Positions 22,828 through 32,080 of a stretch of DNA of 64,000 nucleotides are shown here, in pieces. How positions within the stretch are numbered: position 1 is the stretch's first letter; every line of letters starts with the position of its first letter. The notes under the pieces were generated by a model that had not been told where the DNA came from, searched no databases, and worked only from the letters and a program-made list of their open reading frames with translations. The DNA comes from Pontiella desulfatans (GTDB lineage: Bacteria > Verrucomicrobiota > Kiritimatiellia > Kiritimatiellales > Pontiellaceae): assembly GCF_900890425.1 (NCBI RefSeq), contig NZ_CAAHFG010000002.1, forward strand, positions 124,001 through 188,000, written 5' to 3'. Position numbers and translations under genes: made by a program.

Positions 22828-24882
22828 TTAAATTTGAATTTTTTGCACTCGGGGCTTGCGCGCTTTTTTTGCCCGTCGCTTTACGGGGTCGGCCTGGCCA
22901 GCCCCGAGCAGGGCGGCGGCGGCAATACAGCCCTTGACGGCGTCGAGCAAATCGTTGCGCCCGTTCGGGGGCGTCCAGGTGTAGGAATCGACAATGTCGC
23001 CGCGCAACAACTGAAGCAGCTGCTGGCTGGCAATCTCGGCGCCCATGCGCTCATGCTTCAGCGGATCGTTGCCGAAAAGCGAAATGGATAGGGGAGCGCC
23101 GGCGAACAGTTTAAAGCCCTGCTGTGCATCCTTCTGCCAGCGGTCGCTGACATAGACGCACTCAAATCCGCGGTCATTCTTTTCGAGATGAACATCCTGC
23201 GCCCGCTTCATCACCTTGGCACCGCGCGCCGTCCGGTACTGCTTCGTCGGTCGGGATCTCGATGTCCACACCTGGAAGTTGAGCTTTCGCGAAAGCGCCT
23301 TGCAGGCCTTCGCCACGGTGTCGGTCATATAGTTGGCGTCGAACATGATCGCATTGAAAAAGATGCGGGTGCCGTCCTCGCGCACGAATTCGGTACTGTG
23401 CAGAAGTTCGCCCAGTTTCATCACACCTTGATAGACGGCCTGCTCCTCGGTCAGTCCCTGCTTGGCCGCAATGGCCTTCGACCATAGCCACTTTCGCCCA
23501 TCCGGATATTTGCCATAGTCGGCGATCCAGCCCGCGCGCTTGCTATCGAAACCAGCCGCCGCCCAGTTCAGGCCAAGATAGTTGACATCGATCATGGCCG
23601 TCAGATACTGCGCTTCGTTCGGTAGCTTACGCCGCCCGAGATGGTTCAAGGCATTGCGCACATCGTCGGCGGCGATCTTGTAGCTGTCGTTTTCCTCCCC
23701 GGGCGGCTCGTTTTGATACTCGGCAAGAAAAGCGGGCTCGCCGACTTTGTACAGCAGATGGAAAGCATGCTGAACGGCGGAAAGTTCCTCGCTGCTGTCG
23801 TAGAAATATTTACTCGCCACCTCGACGCCGGCATCCATGGCCTTGCGGTTGGATTTATAGAACGCATTGGCCTCGGCCATGTCGCCATTCAATTTGCAAC
23901 GTTGCCAAATTTCCTTGTAGGCATCCCACAGCGCCGAGTTTTCATATTCGTGCTTGCTGCCCTTGGCCTTGTTCTTCACGCCCCAGGCATAAACCAGCTT
24001 CGTGCGGTGGCCGCGCCACTCTGGATTATTCCCACGGTCAAGGAACCGATCGGCCAGGTCGCCTTTTTCGATCACTGTGCATGGCATCACTGCCGATATA
24101 ACCCGATCATGGCCGGCCAGTCCCATTACGTCGCCGCGAATAATCTTTTCCCGCGCCTCGCTCTGGTCGAAGCTCTTCGCGCTCTCCCGGGTTTGCGGAT
24201 CATCCAAAATAACGAAATCAGGCCTGATCTTCGCATCCATGTTTTTGTGATGCAGACCACGAACGCCGGCAGTCAATCCTTTAGCCTGGAGCACCGAGCC
24301 CCGCGCCAAGGTGTACTTGGTCTTCGGAACGGTGGGGAAGACTAGCCGCGCCGACTTCCATTGCATGTGCGTTGGCTCGCCGTTCACATGCTGGGATCCG
24401 CACCGCTGCACCCGACCTTCCAAATGCTCGACCGGCTTGCACACCTCGGGAAAGTCATCCTGCAACAGCTCGTTGTTTTCAAATTCCGTCGTGATGTCGG
24501 CAAGGATCGATTCCGCCGCTTTCTGATCCGAGCCGATCACCACCCCGAACCGGATATGGCCGAACAGGATTCCCCAGATTGCCGCACCCTCCGAAATCGA
24601 GGTCTTGCCAAAACCGCGCGGCATCGCAATCGCTGCCAGCCCGCCGTTCATCACCGCTGCCTCGATGCTCTTCACCGCCGCGATCTGGTCGTCGCAAAAT
24701 TCAAGGTAGAACGTCTGGCCTAAATAGGTGCGCAGAAACTTCAGCAGATTCTTTCGGCACGAATTTCGACGCCGAACATTCGCCGGCTTCGGGATCGTTC
24801 CAATGTTCTGAAGATCCTCGCGCTTCCTGGCGTTGTGCTTCGCCTGCCGGCTCATGCCATCAATTGTAATCGGCTCGGTCAT
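22828..24882 (-). CDS. terL: Terminase large subunit
   Basis: A 684-residue packaging ATPase-nuclease. Walker A is AIAMPRGFGKTSISEGAA (about residues 83-100), Walker B PDFVILDDPQT (about 225-235). The nuclease domain shows AMIDVNYLGLNW near 435 and IMFDANYMTD near 515, plausible metal-binding Asp positions. The C-terminus is very basic (KRRAKKARKPRVQ). Its size and the gpW/portal neighbours suggest the lambda gpA-like branch, but no small subunit was recognised next to it. Confidence 0.88.
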   Translation of the reverse strand: MTEPITIDGMSRQAKHNARKREDLQNIGTIPKPANVRRRNSCRKNLLKFLRTYLGQTFYLEFCDDQIAAVKSIEAAVMNGGLAAIAMPRGFGKTSISEGAAIWGILFGHIRFGVVIGSDQKAAESILADITTEFENNELLQDDFPEVCKPVEHLEGRVQRCGSQHVNGEPTHMQWKSARLVFPTVPKTKYTLARGSVLQAKGLTAGVRGLHHKNMDAKIRPDFVILDDPQTRESAKSFDQSEAREKIIRGDVMGLAGHDRVISAVMPCTVIEKGDLADRFLDRGNNPEWRGHRTKLVYAWGVKNKAKGSKHEYENSALWDAYKEIWQRCKLNGDMAEANAFYKSNRKAMDAGVEVASKYFYDSSEELSAVQHAFHLLYKVGEPAFLAEYQNEPPGEENDSYKIAADDVRNALNHLGRRKLPNEAQYLTAMIDVNYLGLNWAAAGFDSKRAGWIADYGKYPDGRKWLWSKAIAAKQGLTEEQAVYQGVMKLGELLHSTEFVREDGTRIFFNAIMFDANYMTDTVAKACKALSRKLNFQVWTSRSRPTKQYRTARGAKVMKRAQDVHLEKNDRGFECVYVSDRWQKDAQQGFKLFAGAPLSISLFGNDPLKHERMGAEIASQQLLQLLRGDIVDSYTWTPPNGRNDLLDAVKGCIAAAALLGAGQADPVKRRAKKARKPRVQKIQI

Positions 24883-25015
24883 TTAATAGCCCTTGGCAAA
24901 ATAGCGTATAAGACATGCGCAAAATGTAAACGGTCATTTATGGCGAGATGTCGTCCGTCGCTCTCTTGGCGCTGCGGAGCGCTGGAAGTACCTAAGAGGG
25001 GGGTGCCTGTTCTCA

Positions 25016-25402
25016 TTATTGCGAAAGCCCCTCAATGCTGATGAAGATGCCCGGTTGCCTCGACCAGAACTTTTCCACGATCAGAGACGCCACCTGTGCG
25101 TCATCGTGCCAGTAGCCAAGCTTGGTCATGACATCAAGCAGCAACTTGGTGCTGTTGTCCACGTCGGGCTTGGTGGTCTTGTACTGGCCATCGGCCTTGC
25201 CATTCCAACACCACTTGGCAACAAGTCGGATGGCGCCGTCGATTGGCTCGGCTGGTTTATGTGGATGCAATGCCTCATACAGATCGCGGCGAGCTTCGGC
25301 CAACTTGGTCGGCTCGTAGAACTGCGGCTTACCCTTCACGACTCGCACCTTCTTCATCTGGTGCGTGGTTCGCGGTGGATCGATGGCCAGGAAGAACTGC
25401 AT
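25016..25402 (-). CDS. rusA: RusA-like Holliday junction resolvase
   Basis: A 128-residue protein with the RusA-family core: TTKPDVDNSTKLLLDVMTKL followed by GYWHDDAQVASLIVEKFW, containing the conserved Asp residues (PDxDN...DD) needed for metal-dependent cleavage. It resolves recombination or replication intermediates before packaging. Its ATG overlaps the stop of the small upstream ORF (TAATG). It is the last gene of the replication segment, just before the terminase. Confidence 0.85.
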   Translation of the reverse strand: MQFFLAIDPPRTTHQMKKVRVVKGKPQFYEPTKLAEARRDLYEALHPHKPAEPIDGAIRLVAKWCWNGKADGQYKTTKPDVDNSTKLLLDVMTKLGYWHDDAQVASLIVEKFWSRQPGIFISIEGLSQ

Positions 25403-25689
25403 TAGATCAGCCCTACCTTCGCCCGCGACACTATTGCGTCTCTGTGTCGTGGTAGGGGAAATACAGGCACGAAGTAACAGCCTGTTTTCCTACCGGACAC
25501 ACACATAGTGCAACGCAAGTTTATATATTTATATATACCTTTGCACTGCACTTTTGCACTCTGCGTTGTAAGTGGGTTGGTATTGCGGACGTTACGACGG
25601 ATTTGCACCATTGCACTGATGGCCCTGAAACCGGCACCAGAGTGCAAGAGTGCAACAACTAGCTTTGCACTGCACTTTTGCACTAACAT
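25402..25689 (-). CDS. Uncertain ORF across the putative origin
   Basis: A 95-codon ORF starting MLVQKCSAKLVVALL. Both ends show TAATG couplings: its ATG overlaps the primase-helicase stop and its stop overlaps the rusA ATG, which argues for translation. Yet its codons run through TTGCAC repeats and an AT-rich tract, the composition is odd and no family was seen. It may be an accidental open frame across the replication origin that still couples translation between two real genes. Confidence 0.35.
   Translation of the reverse strand: MLVQKCSAKLVVALLHSGAGFRAISAMVQIRRNVRNTNPLTTQSAKVQCKGIYKYINLRCTMCVSGRKTGCYFVPVFPLPRHRDAIVSRAKVGLI
25508..25684. repeat. Iteron-like TTGCAC cluster with AT-rich tract (putative origin)
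   Basis: Nine TTGCAC/GTGCAA motifs lie within 177 bases, including an exact 22-bp repeat at 25539-25560 and 25663-25684. A 17-bp tract of only A and T (TTTATATATTTATATAT) lies at about 25520-25536. Iterons plus an AT-rich element beside a RepA-like primase-helicase gene is the usual layout of a phage or plasmid replication origin. Confidence 0.55.
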
Positions 25690-27899
25690 TAAATATCCTC
25701 CTTTTTGACGATCTGGCCGGATGGTGCGGCATAGCCACACTCTTTCAGTCGGCCCATGATGGTGCGCTTCGAAAGCCCCATATATTCCATCATGTTGGTG
25801 ACCGTTGGCGGGCCGTCCATCGAGCAGGCTTCAAGGGCTTGAACGAAACCGTTCTTGCGCTCAATGACCCGCTCGGTCTTCGACATCTTCTTTACACCTT
25901 GCTTCTTTTGCCACGGCGCTTCGTCGCCGGCTGGGCTGGCCTCGTTCAGCAGATTGGCCTCAGTGATATGAACCGGATATTGAAACCAGAGGTTTCGCGG
26001 CTTGAAGGGTGCGAACTCCCGCAGCGTGGCCTCGATGCGCCAGGCCGTGGCCTGCCTGATCGGCATGCGTGTTGCCATCATGATATGGTTGAGCTCTTCG
26101 CCCTGATCATGGGAAAGCAGTTTCTTAGCCTTGGGTTCAAACTTCTTTTCCACCATGGCGTCGTCGTCGGCAATTTCATCCTGCCAGCCGGGTGCGTGCT
26201 TATCCAAATAGGATGAAATGGCTTCACACACCGCCCGGTTTTCGCGCACCTTTTTCGGTTCCTCGGCCTCCAGTTCGATCAGATCGAGCAGGGCATCGGG
26301 ATCGCGGGCAAACACTCCGGACCCACTTGCACGGTCGGCGCTGCGCTTTGCTCCCTGTCCACCCTTTGAATGATGATGGCAGTCGATTACCGCAGCACCC
26401 AGCTCGGCGCAAATCTTATCGAACTGATTGCAAAAGTGGCTCATGGCCTCGGCGCTGTTTTCGTCGCCGGTGATGACCTTGTAAATCGGATCGATCACGA
26501 TGGCCTTATATCCCTTTTTCAGCGAGCGCCGTATCAACTTCGGTGCCAGCTTATCCATCGGCACGGCCTTGCCACGCAGATTCCAAATGTCGATGTTTCG
26601 CACATTCTTCGGCTCTCGGCCCAATGCCCTGTAGATGTCGCGGAAACGATGCAGGCAGCTGGCCCGATCAAGCTCCAGATTAACATAGAGCACCGGCCCC
26701 TGGGCGCATTGCCAACCCAGCCAGTCCCAGCCCTCGGCAATGGCAATACAGAGATGGTTCAGCTTAAAACTCTTCCCCGCCTTCGATGGCCCCGCAATAC
26801 GCATCTTATGCCCTTGCCGCAGCACGCCGGCAATCAGTTCCGGCGATTTATCCGGCAGATTGTCAAAGACGCTATCCAGCGCCTCGGGATCGGGCAGGTC
26901 GTCGTTCAGATCCTGAATCCAGTCCTCCCATTCCGCCCAACTCAGTTTTCCGATATTGGTGCCGACCAAAAACTGCTTTTTGCCATTGCGCAGAATCCCC
27001 GGCATTCTGGACAGCCGCGACGGGTTGCGGTTCTGGCGGTCAATCTCCAGCCCGTTCTTTTTGCACACCTCATAAAGGAAATCCACGCGCTTGCGGTAGA
27101 CATCCATACTGTCGGCCTCGATGCGCACCACGGCATGCACGCTCTTGCCGCCGCTATGCACCATGGTCACAATCGGCAATTCCAACTCCTTCAGCAGGGC
27201 GATCTGGCGCGGTATTTCCACCGTGTCGGATTCAACGAGGGCATAACGCAGTTCCGAAACATTTTCGTCCTTGATGCCCACGCCATCGAACGGGTTGAAG
27301 CGAATCCACGCGCCAACTTCCGGCAGGGTGTCGCCAATCACGGCGCCAATGTCGCCCTTGCACTTTTGAAGCTGGTCGATCAGCTCGCCGGCGGTACGGT
27401 CGAAACAGCCCTTTTTCGGCAGGTGCTTGCCGTCCTTCTCCCAGCACTCCGTAACATAGCCCACATGGTCGTCGGATTGAAACAAAGCCGACAGATAGCG
27501 AATAAGCTCGTTAACCGGTTGCCAATCGTTCGGCTCGTGTATCTCTTCATCCTGAATCCAGTTGGAATCCACCACCTTTAGGGTGTCGTGCCTTCCGCCG
27601 ATTTCCGAGTCCCATTCCAGCTCCTTCGATTCGCGCCGCTGGTATTCCTGCGGCTCTTCCCAGTCAATCGGCTGGCCGCGTCCAAACTTCACGGCTTCAC
27701 ACCATTTATCCGTGCCCTCCTTGGCATTCATCGAAAGCGATGCCGCCAGCTGCTCAAGCTGAAACAAATCCATCGGCTGAATAGCACCCGTCGAGGCATA
27801 GCCACCCGCCAGCCGGCCAACGTCACGCAAGCAGCCGTGCATTTGCCCCTGTACCATCCCATCCCGAAGCTTGCGCTCGATTACGTCGTATGCGGTCAT
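25689..27899 (-). CDS. Primase-helicase replication protein
   Basis: A 736-residue protein. Residues ~120-330 look like a primase/polymerase-type domain (VGAWIRFNPFDG, YALVESDT, HSGGKSVHAVVRI, RLSRMPGI). Residues ~365-570 form a RepA/DnaB-like RecA-fold helicase with Walker A AGPSKAGKSFKLN, Walker B YKAIVIDPIYK and VIDCHHHSKGG. The C-terminal ~100 residues contain a likely winged-helix (TNMMEYMGLSKRTIMGRLKE). It would load and drive replication at the neighbouring iteron region. It is coupled to the PcfJ-like gene upstream. Confidence 0.82.
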   Translation of the reverse strand: MTAYDVIERKLRDGMVQGQMHGCLRDVGRLAGGYASTGAIQPMDLFQLEQLAASLSMNAKEGTDKWCEAVKFGRGQPIDWEEPQEYQRRESKELEWDSEIGGRHDTLKVVDSNWIQDEEIHEPNDWQPVNELIRYLSALFQSDDHVGYVTECWEKDGKHLPKKGCFDRTAGELIDQLQKCKGDIGAVIGDTLPEVGAWIRFNPFDGVGIKDENVSELRYALVESDTVEIPRQIALLKELELPIVTMVHSGGKSVHAVVRIEADSMDVYRKRVDFLYEVCKKNGLEIDRQNRNPSRLSRMPGILRNGKKQFLVGTNIGKLSWAEWEDWIQDLNDDLPDPEALDSVFDNLPDKSPELIAGVLRQGHKMRIAGPSKAGKSFKLNHLCIAIAEGWDWLGWQCAQGPVLYVNLELDRASCLHRFRDIYRALGREPKNVRNIDIWNLRGKAVPMDKLAPKLIRRSLKKGYKAIVIDPIYKVITGDENSAEAMSHFCNQFDKICAELGAAVIDCHHHSKGGQGAKRSADRASGSGVFARDPDALLDLIELEAEEPKKVRENRAVCEAISSYLDKHAPGWQDEIADDDAMVEKKFEPKAKKLLSHDQGEELNHIMMATRMPIRQATAWRIEATLREFAPFKPRNLWFQYPVHITEANLLNEASPAGDEAPWQKKQGVKKMSKTERVIERKNGFVQALEACSMDGPPTVTNMMEYMGLSKRTIMGRLKECGYAAPSGQIVKKEDI

Positions 27900-29230
27900 T
27901 AAGCCGCCTCCTCTAAACTGGAATTGTTGCTGAAAGCTCTATTCATAAATTCCAGCACCTTCTTCGGTGGCTTGCTGTTCTTGCTGCCATAACACTGGGT
28001 AACGACGCCGCGCTTCAGGTTGTATTCAACCGCCACGAAGGCCGTATCGGGGGCAGCGCGTTCACGCACGAAGACAATTAAAACCTCACCTCGCGCAACC
28101 TTGGCCGCATAACCTCTGCCCAGGCAATTCGCCAGCGCCTTGCCCTCGGCCGAAAATTCTTTCACCGAGCGCGGGAGCACAATCCGGTAGGAACCTCGCA
28201 ACTTTTCCAGCCAACTCCACTGCTCGGCAATGGCCGCGATTTTCTTAGGCATTTCCCGTTTAGTTTTCGCCTCCGCCTTCTGGCGCAGTTCTTTGGCTTC
28301 CGCCCGAATAACGTCGATCTGATCCTGCACATGCCGCCGGCGCGCATTGAACTGCTTCGGGAATGAAACCTTTGTGTCGGCCAGATTCATATTCAGCGTC
28401 TGGCAGTTGTGCAGATAGCCTGTGAATTGCCACGGCGTGACTTTCTTTTGCTCGATATACCGAAGCGCCTTCAGTGGATCAATTTCGCGCGGAAGACCAT
28501 TGCCACGAAACCGGCGTCGGGCTTCCTGAATTTGCTGGGCATGGGCAAGGGTGATTCCCTTGTTGTACGCCATCGTGATTTCGGGGATGTTGAATCGACA
28601 GTATTTGATGGCATCGATGTTCTGCGTGAAAAACTGCCGGAACCCTCGATCCTTCTTCAGTTTCCGGAGCAGGGAAACCTTCGTGCAGAAATGACCCAAG
28701 CCGTTTTTCGCAAGCAATTCAATTTCCGGATGCTCTGTATATACTTTCAAGTAATCAAGGATATGCCCGTTTTTAGGCTCCCAGGCCGACCATCTGAATC
28801 GGCGCGTCCGCTTCAGTAGCTCCGGATTAACCACCGGCGCGTCGATTTTCCACATGCAGCGTAAACCATACGCCTCCGATTCCCACCGTCCTCGATAATC
28901 CCAATACTTCGCAGGGCCAACGCCTTCCGGCGACCAGTCCACGCTGTATCCGCTCATATGAACGAAACCAAGATCATGAATGCGGATCCACGGATCATCA
29001 ACACTGGCCAGCGCAACTTCCTTCACCACCGGCTGTTCATGGCGCTTTCGAGCCTTCACGGCCACAGTACGGATCTCCACATCAGACTTCCGCTGGGTTA
29101 GATACAAATAGAAGCGGTTGCGGTTCTGCTGGTTTCCATCAGGCCCGAAGCCGGCATCCTGATCGAATTGAAGAATGCGGCGAACCGCACTTGCCGACAG
29201 CGGGGCATATTTAAGATGATCGAAGGTCAT
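27899..29230 (-). CDS. PcfJ-like protein
   Basis: A 443-residue protein whose C-terminal half carries the PcfJ-type pattern: LPRSVKEFSAEGKALANCLG, then VFVRERAAPDTAFVAVEYNL and TQCYGSKNSKPPKKVLEFM. PcfJ-family proteins occur on conjugative plasmids and in phages; biochemical function is unsettled. It overlaps the PcfK-like gene by four bases and the primase-helicase by one base, so all three are co-translated. A helical basic region (residues ~300-345) lies in the middle. Confidence 0.75.
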   Translation of the reverse strand: MTFDHLKYAPLSASAVRRILQFDQDAGFGPDGNQQNRNRFYLYLTQRKSDVEIRTVAVKARKRHEQPVVKEVALASVDDPWIRIHDLGFVHMSGYSVDWSPEGVGPAKYWDYRGRWESEAYGLRCMWKIDAPVVNPELLKRTRRFRWSAWEPKNGHILDYLKVYTEHPEIELLAKNGLGHFCTKVSLLRKLKKDRGFRQFFTQNIDAIKYCRFNIPEITMAYNKGITLAHAQQIQEARRRFRGNGLPREIDPLKALRYIEQKKVTPWQFTGYLHNCQTLNMNLADTKVSFPKQFNARRRHVQDQIDVIRAEAKELRQKAEAKTKREMPKKIAAIAEQWSWLEKLRGSYRIVLPRSVKEFSAEGKALANCLGRGYAAKVARGEVLIVFVRERAAPDTAFVAVEYNLKRGVVTQCYGSKNSKPPKKVLEFMNRAFSNNSSLEEAA

Positions 29231-29616
29231 CGTCCCACCGCCGATACAGCTTCGCCTGTGAAAAGATCCATCACAAGAGGGCCGGTGGGTTTCTCTTTCT
29301 TGGCAGGCTTGGGTTTCGGCTTTGCCTTCACCCCGCCCGGCACCCGGGTTTTCGGCTTCTTCGCGCCCTCTTTGATTTCATCCTCTTCGAAGAAATGAAT
29401 GATCCACCCGAACACGGTGTCGTCATCCACCACGGCACAGCCATCAATCGCCATGCTACGCGCTTCGCCCCTGGCATAATCCAAAGCACCGGCCAGCGTC
29501 TTCTTGCCGAAGTTGATTTTTGCCACCAGTTCGGTGGAAGCATTTTCGATCAGGTAGTCGAGGATCCGCTGCTCGGTCGAATTCTCTGCGGTCAGGTTTA
29601 GTTTAGGTGTGCTCAT
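29227..29616 (-). CDS. PcfK-like protein
   Basis: A 129-residue protein with the PcfK pattern: EQRILDYLIENASTELVAKI, GKKTLAGALDYARGEARSMA, then DDTVFGWIIHFFEEDEI, followed by a Lys/Pro-rich low-complexity tail. PcfK and PcfJ are nearly always neighbours. Here they belong to the phage early operon between helicase and primase genes, suggesting a replication or single-strand DNA role. Confidence 0.8.
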   Translation of the reverse strand: MSTPKLNLTAENSTEQRILDYLIENASTELVAKINFGKKTLAGALDYARGEARSMAIDGCAVVDDDTVFGWIIHFFEEDEIKEGAKKPKTRVPGGVKAKPKPKPAKKEKPTGPLVMDLFTGEAVSAVGR

Positions 29617-29846
29617 TTATTTTCTCCATTCAAATATTCAAACCGAACGCCGCGCGCCTGGGGTGCGCGGCCAGATAGTTGGGCAATGATATGGGCACGC
29701 CCGATGCCCGTTGAACATTCCGCCCAGGCAATACTGCGGAAACGTTCGCCGACTTCGAGCGGTCGCCCAGGCGGCTTGTGGCACTTGAGGCCGACCTCCA
29801 CCACGACGATGGGGGCGGCGAATCCGTTTGATCGTGCGCGGCTCAT
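29613..29846 (-). CDS. Small early phage protein
   Basis: A 77-residue protein starting MSRARSNGFAAPIVVVEVGL at 29846; the start overlaps the previous stop and the end overlaps the pcfK-like start, so it is a coupled operon gene. Conserved-looking features are CHKPPGRPLEVGERF and GIGRAHIIAQL. No function recognised. Confidence 0.5.
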   Translation of the reverse strand: MSRARSNGFAAPIVVVEVGLKCHKPPGRPLEVGERFRSIAWAECSTGIGRAHIIAQLSGRAPQARGVRFEYLNGENK

Positions 29847-30250
29847 AGCGATCCTTCCCATAGCTTTTCTTCGAAGCCGGACACGATGGAGCGGCAGCGC
29901 TGATTGTATTCGTTGAGAGAGTCCTCGGCCTTTGGTGACGCGAGATCGAACGATTCAAGGTAGAGCATCAGCTTGCGCCACTCTTCTTTCAGATCGTTGG
30001 CTAGTGTGGTGATTTTATCGTTGTCGTGCGGACAGTATTTCTTTAGCGACGGAACATACTCATGCCATTGCATGCTGTCGATGTCGTCGCTTTCGCAACA
30101 GATGCAGGCGCGAAGGTAGCAATATGGTTCTGGCATGGTTGCCCCGCACTTTTTGCATAGGGTTGGAAGGTAGGCGATGCTGTGCTGTGGCAACTCGTTT
30201 TTTGGCGGGTCGCTGGTGACCGCGTCGGTATCAAATAATTCTTCGGGCAT
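29843..30250 (-). CDS. Cys-rich early phage protein
   Basis: A 135-residue protein. LCKKCGATMPEPYCYLRACICC near residue 31 looks like a zinc-binding knuckle; the C-terminal half is helical (DLKEEWRKLMLYLESFDLAS). It is coupled to the following small gene by four overlapping bases. GGAGAAAGCT precedes the ATG. Role in early gene expression or replication is possible but unsupported. Confidence 0.5.
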   Translation of the reverse strand: MPEELFDTDAVTSDPPKNELPQHSIAYLPTLCKKCGATMPEPYCYLRACICCESDDIDSMQWHEYVPSLKKYCPHDNDKITTLANDLKEEWRKLMLYLESFDLASPKAEDSLNEYNQRCRSIVSGFEEKLWEGSL

Positions 30251-30406
30251 AGCTTTCTCCTTGGGTTAAAATTATCCTTCCGGTTCCGATTCTTATCCCG
30301 CCCCGGTTGCCCGGCGGGTTGAGATGCCCGGCGCTAAATAAGGAAATACGCCGGGGGCAGGGGAGCGCAGAATCGGAACGACGCGGATGCCCCTGCCAGT
30401 GTTGCC

Positions 30407-32023
30407 CTAACCGAATTCAGTCAATAACGGGGTGCGTTTGGCCTCGGGCGGTTGGTAGGTCTTGGGGTCGATGCCCTTCGGCGTCTGCCAGCGGTTGGCG
30501 GCAATGCGATCCACCAGGCCCGACGCCTGCGCCTTCGTCCAGTTGCCGACGTGCTGGAAGCCCTTGCGCTCCAGCAGCCGAATCTGCTTCGGCGTGGCGA
30601 GGTTGGATTTCCTGCGCGCCTTCACGCTCTCGATCAGCTTGGCGGCCTTGCCGGCGGATTCAATGCCGACCGGGTTAATGTCGAGTTTTGCGAGGGTTTC
30701 GAGCTGTTCGGGCTTCGGCGCGCCGGTTTCCCAGCCAAAGGCCGGAACATAATTGACCAGATCGGGGTCGCGGATACTGTGCTCATACTGCACGGGATCG
30801 ACCAACTTGGCGGCCTTGTGCTTCATTTCCTCCAGCATCTTGGCCAGCGCTTCCTCGCGTGCGGCCACGGTATCTTCCTCGGCCCGTTCAACGGCTTCGG
30901 AAACATCCACCGCCGCACCGCTTTCATTAATGCTCTCGGTCATGGTCTGCGCCACTTCGTCCGACTCGCAAACCAGATGCGCGGGGCGGCATAATTCGAG
31001 GCGGTCGCTGTGCCACAGGAAATCGAGCAAAAGCAAATGATCCTTGCCCGGGTGCAGGCGGGTACCGCGCCCCACCATCTGGCAGTAGAGCGCCCGCACC
31101 TTCGTTGCTCGCAACACGATTACGCAATCGACAGACGGACAATCCCACCCCTCGGTCAACAGCATCGAGTTCAGCAGCACGCCGCCTTCCTGCTTGTCAA
31201 AGCGGGTCAGGATCTCTTTACGGTCGGCGCTCTCGCCATTAACTTCATCCACCTTCATGCCGCGTTCCGCCAGCATGCCCTGCAGCTTCTTACTGGTGGC
31301 AATCAGCGGCGTAAACACCACGGTTTTGCGGCCCTGGCATCGGCTCGCCATTTCGTCGGCAATCGATGCAAGATAGGGATCGAGCGCATTGCCCAGCGCC
31401 CCGGCATTGTAGTCGCCGGCGGTTTTCTTCACGCCCGACAGGTCGAGCTTGATCGGGATCGTCTGCGCCTTGATCGGCGAAAGAAACCCTTCGCGGATCG
31501 CCTGCGGCAGGTGATATTCATACGCCAGCGAATCGAAGAACTCTCCAAGGTTGCGCATGTCGCCACGGTCTGGCGTGGCGGTAACTCCCAGCACGTTGGC
31601 CCCGCAAAAATGATTTAAAACCCGCAAATATGAATCCGAAAGCACATGGTGCGCTTCGTCCACAATGATGGTGTCGAAATGATCCGGTGCAAAAAGCTGC
31701 AGCCGCCTCTCGCGCATCAGCGTTTGAACCGAGCCGACAACAATGCGATACCATTCGCCAATGCTGGTTTGTTCCGCCTTTTCGACGGCGCACCCCAGGC
31801 CGGTGGCCTTGGCCATCTTATCGGCGGCTTGCTCCAGGAGTTCGCCACGGTGGGCGAGGATCAGCACGCGCTTGCCCGCGCCGACCTCCTTCTCGGCCAG
31901 TTTGCAAAAAACAATGGTCTTGCCGCAGCCGGTCGGCAACACCAACAACGTGCGGTGGTTGCCGTCGCACCATTCGCGGTTTATGGCTTCAATGGCTTGG
32001 GATTGGTAGGGTCTCAGTTGCAT
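30407..32023 (-). CDS. DEAD/DEAH-type SF2 helicase
   Basis: A 538-residue ATP-dependent nucleic acid helicase starting MQLRPYQSQAIEAI at 32023. Motif I is VLPTGCGKTIVF, motif II IIVDEAHHVLS, motif III VTATPDR and motif VI QMVGRGTRLHPGK. The C-terminal ~150 residues, including TPKQIRLLERKGFQHVGNW, look like an accessory nucleic-acid-binding module. It belongs to the early operon and probably assists replication or recombination. Confidence 0.88.
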   Translation of the reverse strand: MQLRPYQSQAIEAINREWCDGNHRTLLVLPTGCGKTIVFCKLAEKEVGAGKRVLILAHRGELLEQAADKMAKATGLGCAVEKAEQTSIGEWYRIVVGSVQTLMRERRLQLFAPDHFDTIIVDEAHHVLSDSYLRVLNHFCGANVLGVTATPDRGDMRNLGEFFDSLAYEYHLPQAIREGFLSPIKAQTIPIKLDLSGVKKTAGDYNAGALGNALDPYLASIADEMASRCQGRKTVVFTPLIATSKKLQGMLAERGMKVDEVNGESADRKEILTRFDKQEGGVLLNSMLLTEGWDCPSVDCVIVLRATKVRALYCQMVGRGTRLHPGKDHLLLLDFLWHSDRLELCRPAHLVCESDEVAQTMTESINESGAAVDVSEAVERAEEDTVAAREEALAKMLEEMKHKAAKLVDPVQYEHSIRDPDLVNYVPAFGWETGAPKPEQLETLAKLDINPVGIESAGKAAKLIESVKARRKSNLATPKQIRLLERKGFQHVGNWTKAQASGLVDRIAANRWQTPKGIDPKTYQPPEAKRTPLLTEFG

Positions 32024-32080
32024 AGCTTCTCTCGTTTTAAAAAGGTATGGGTGCCCCCTGCGGGCACCCACGGGATTGGA

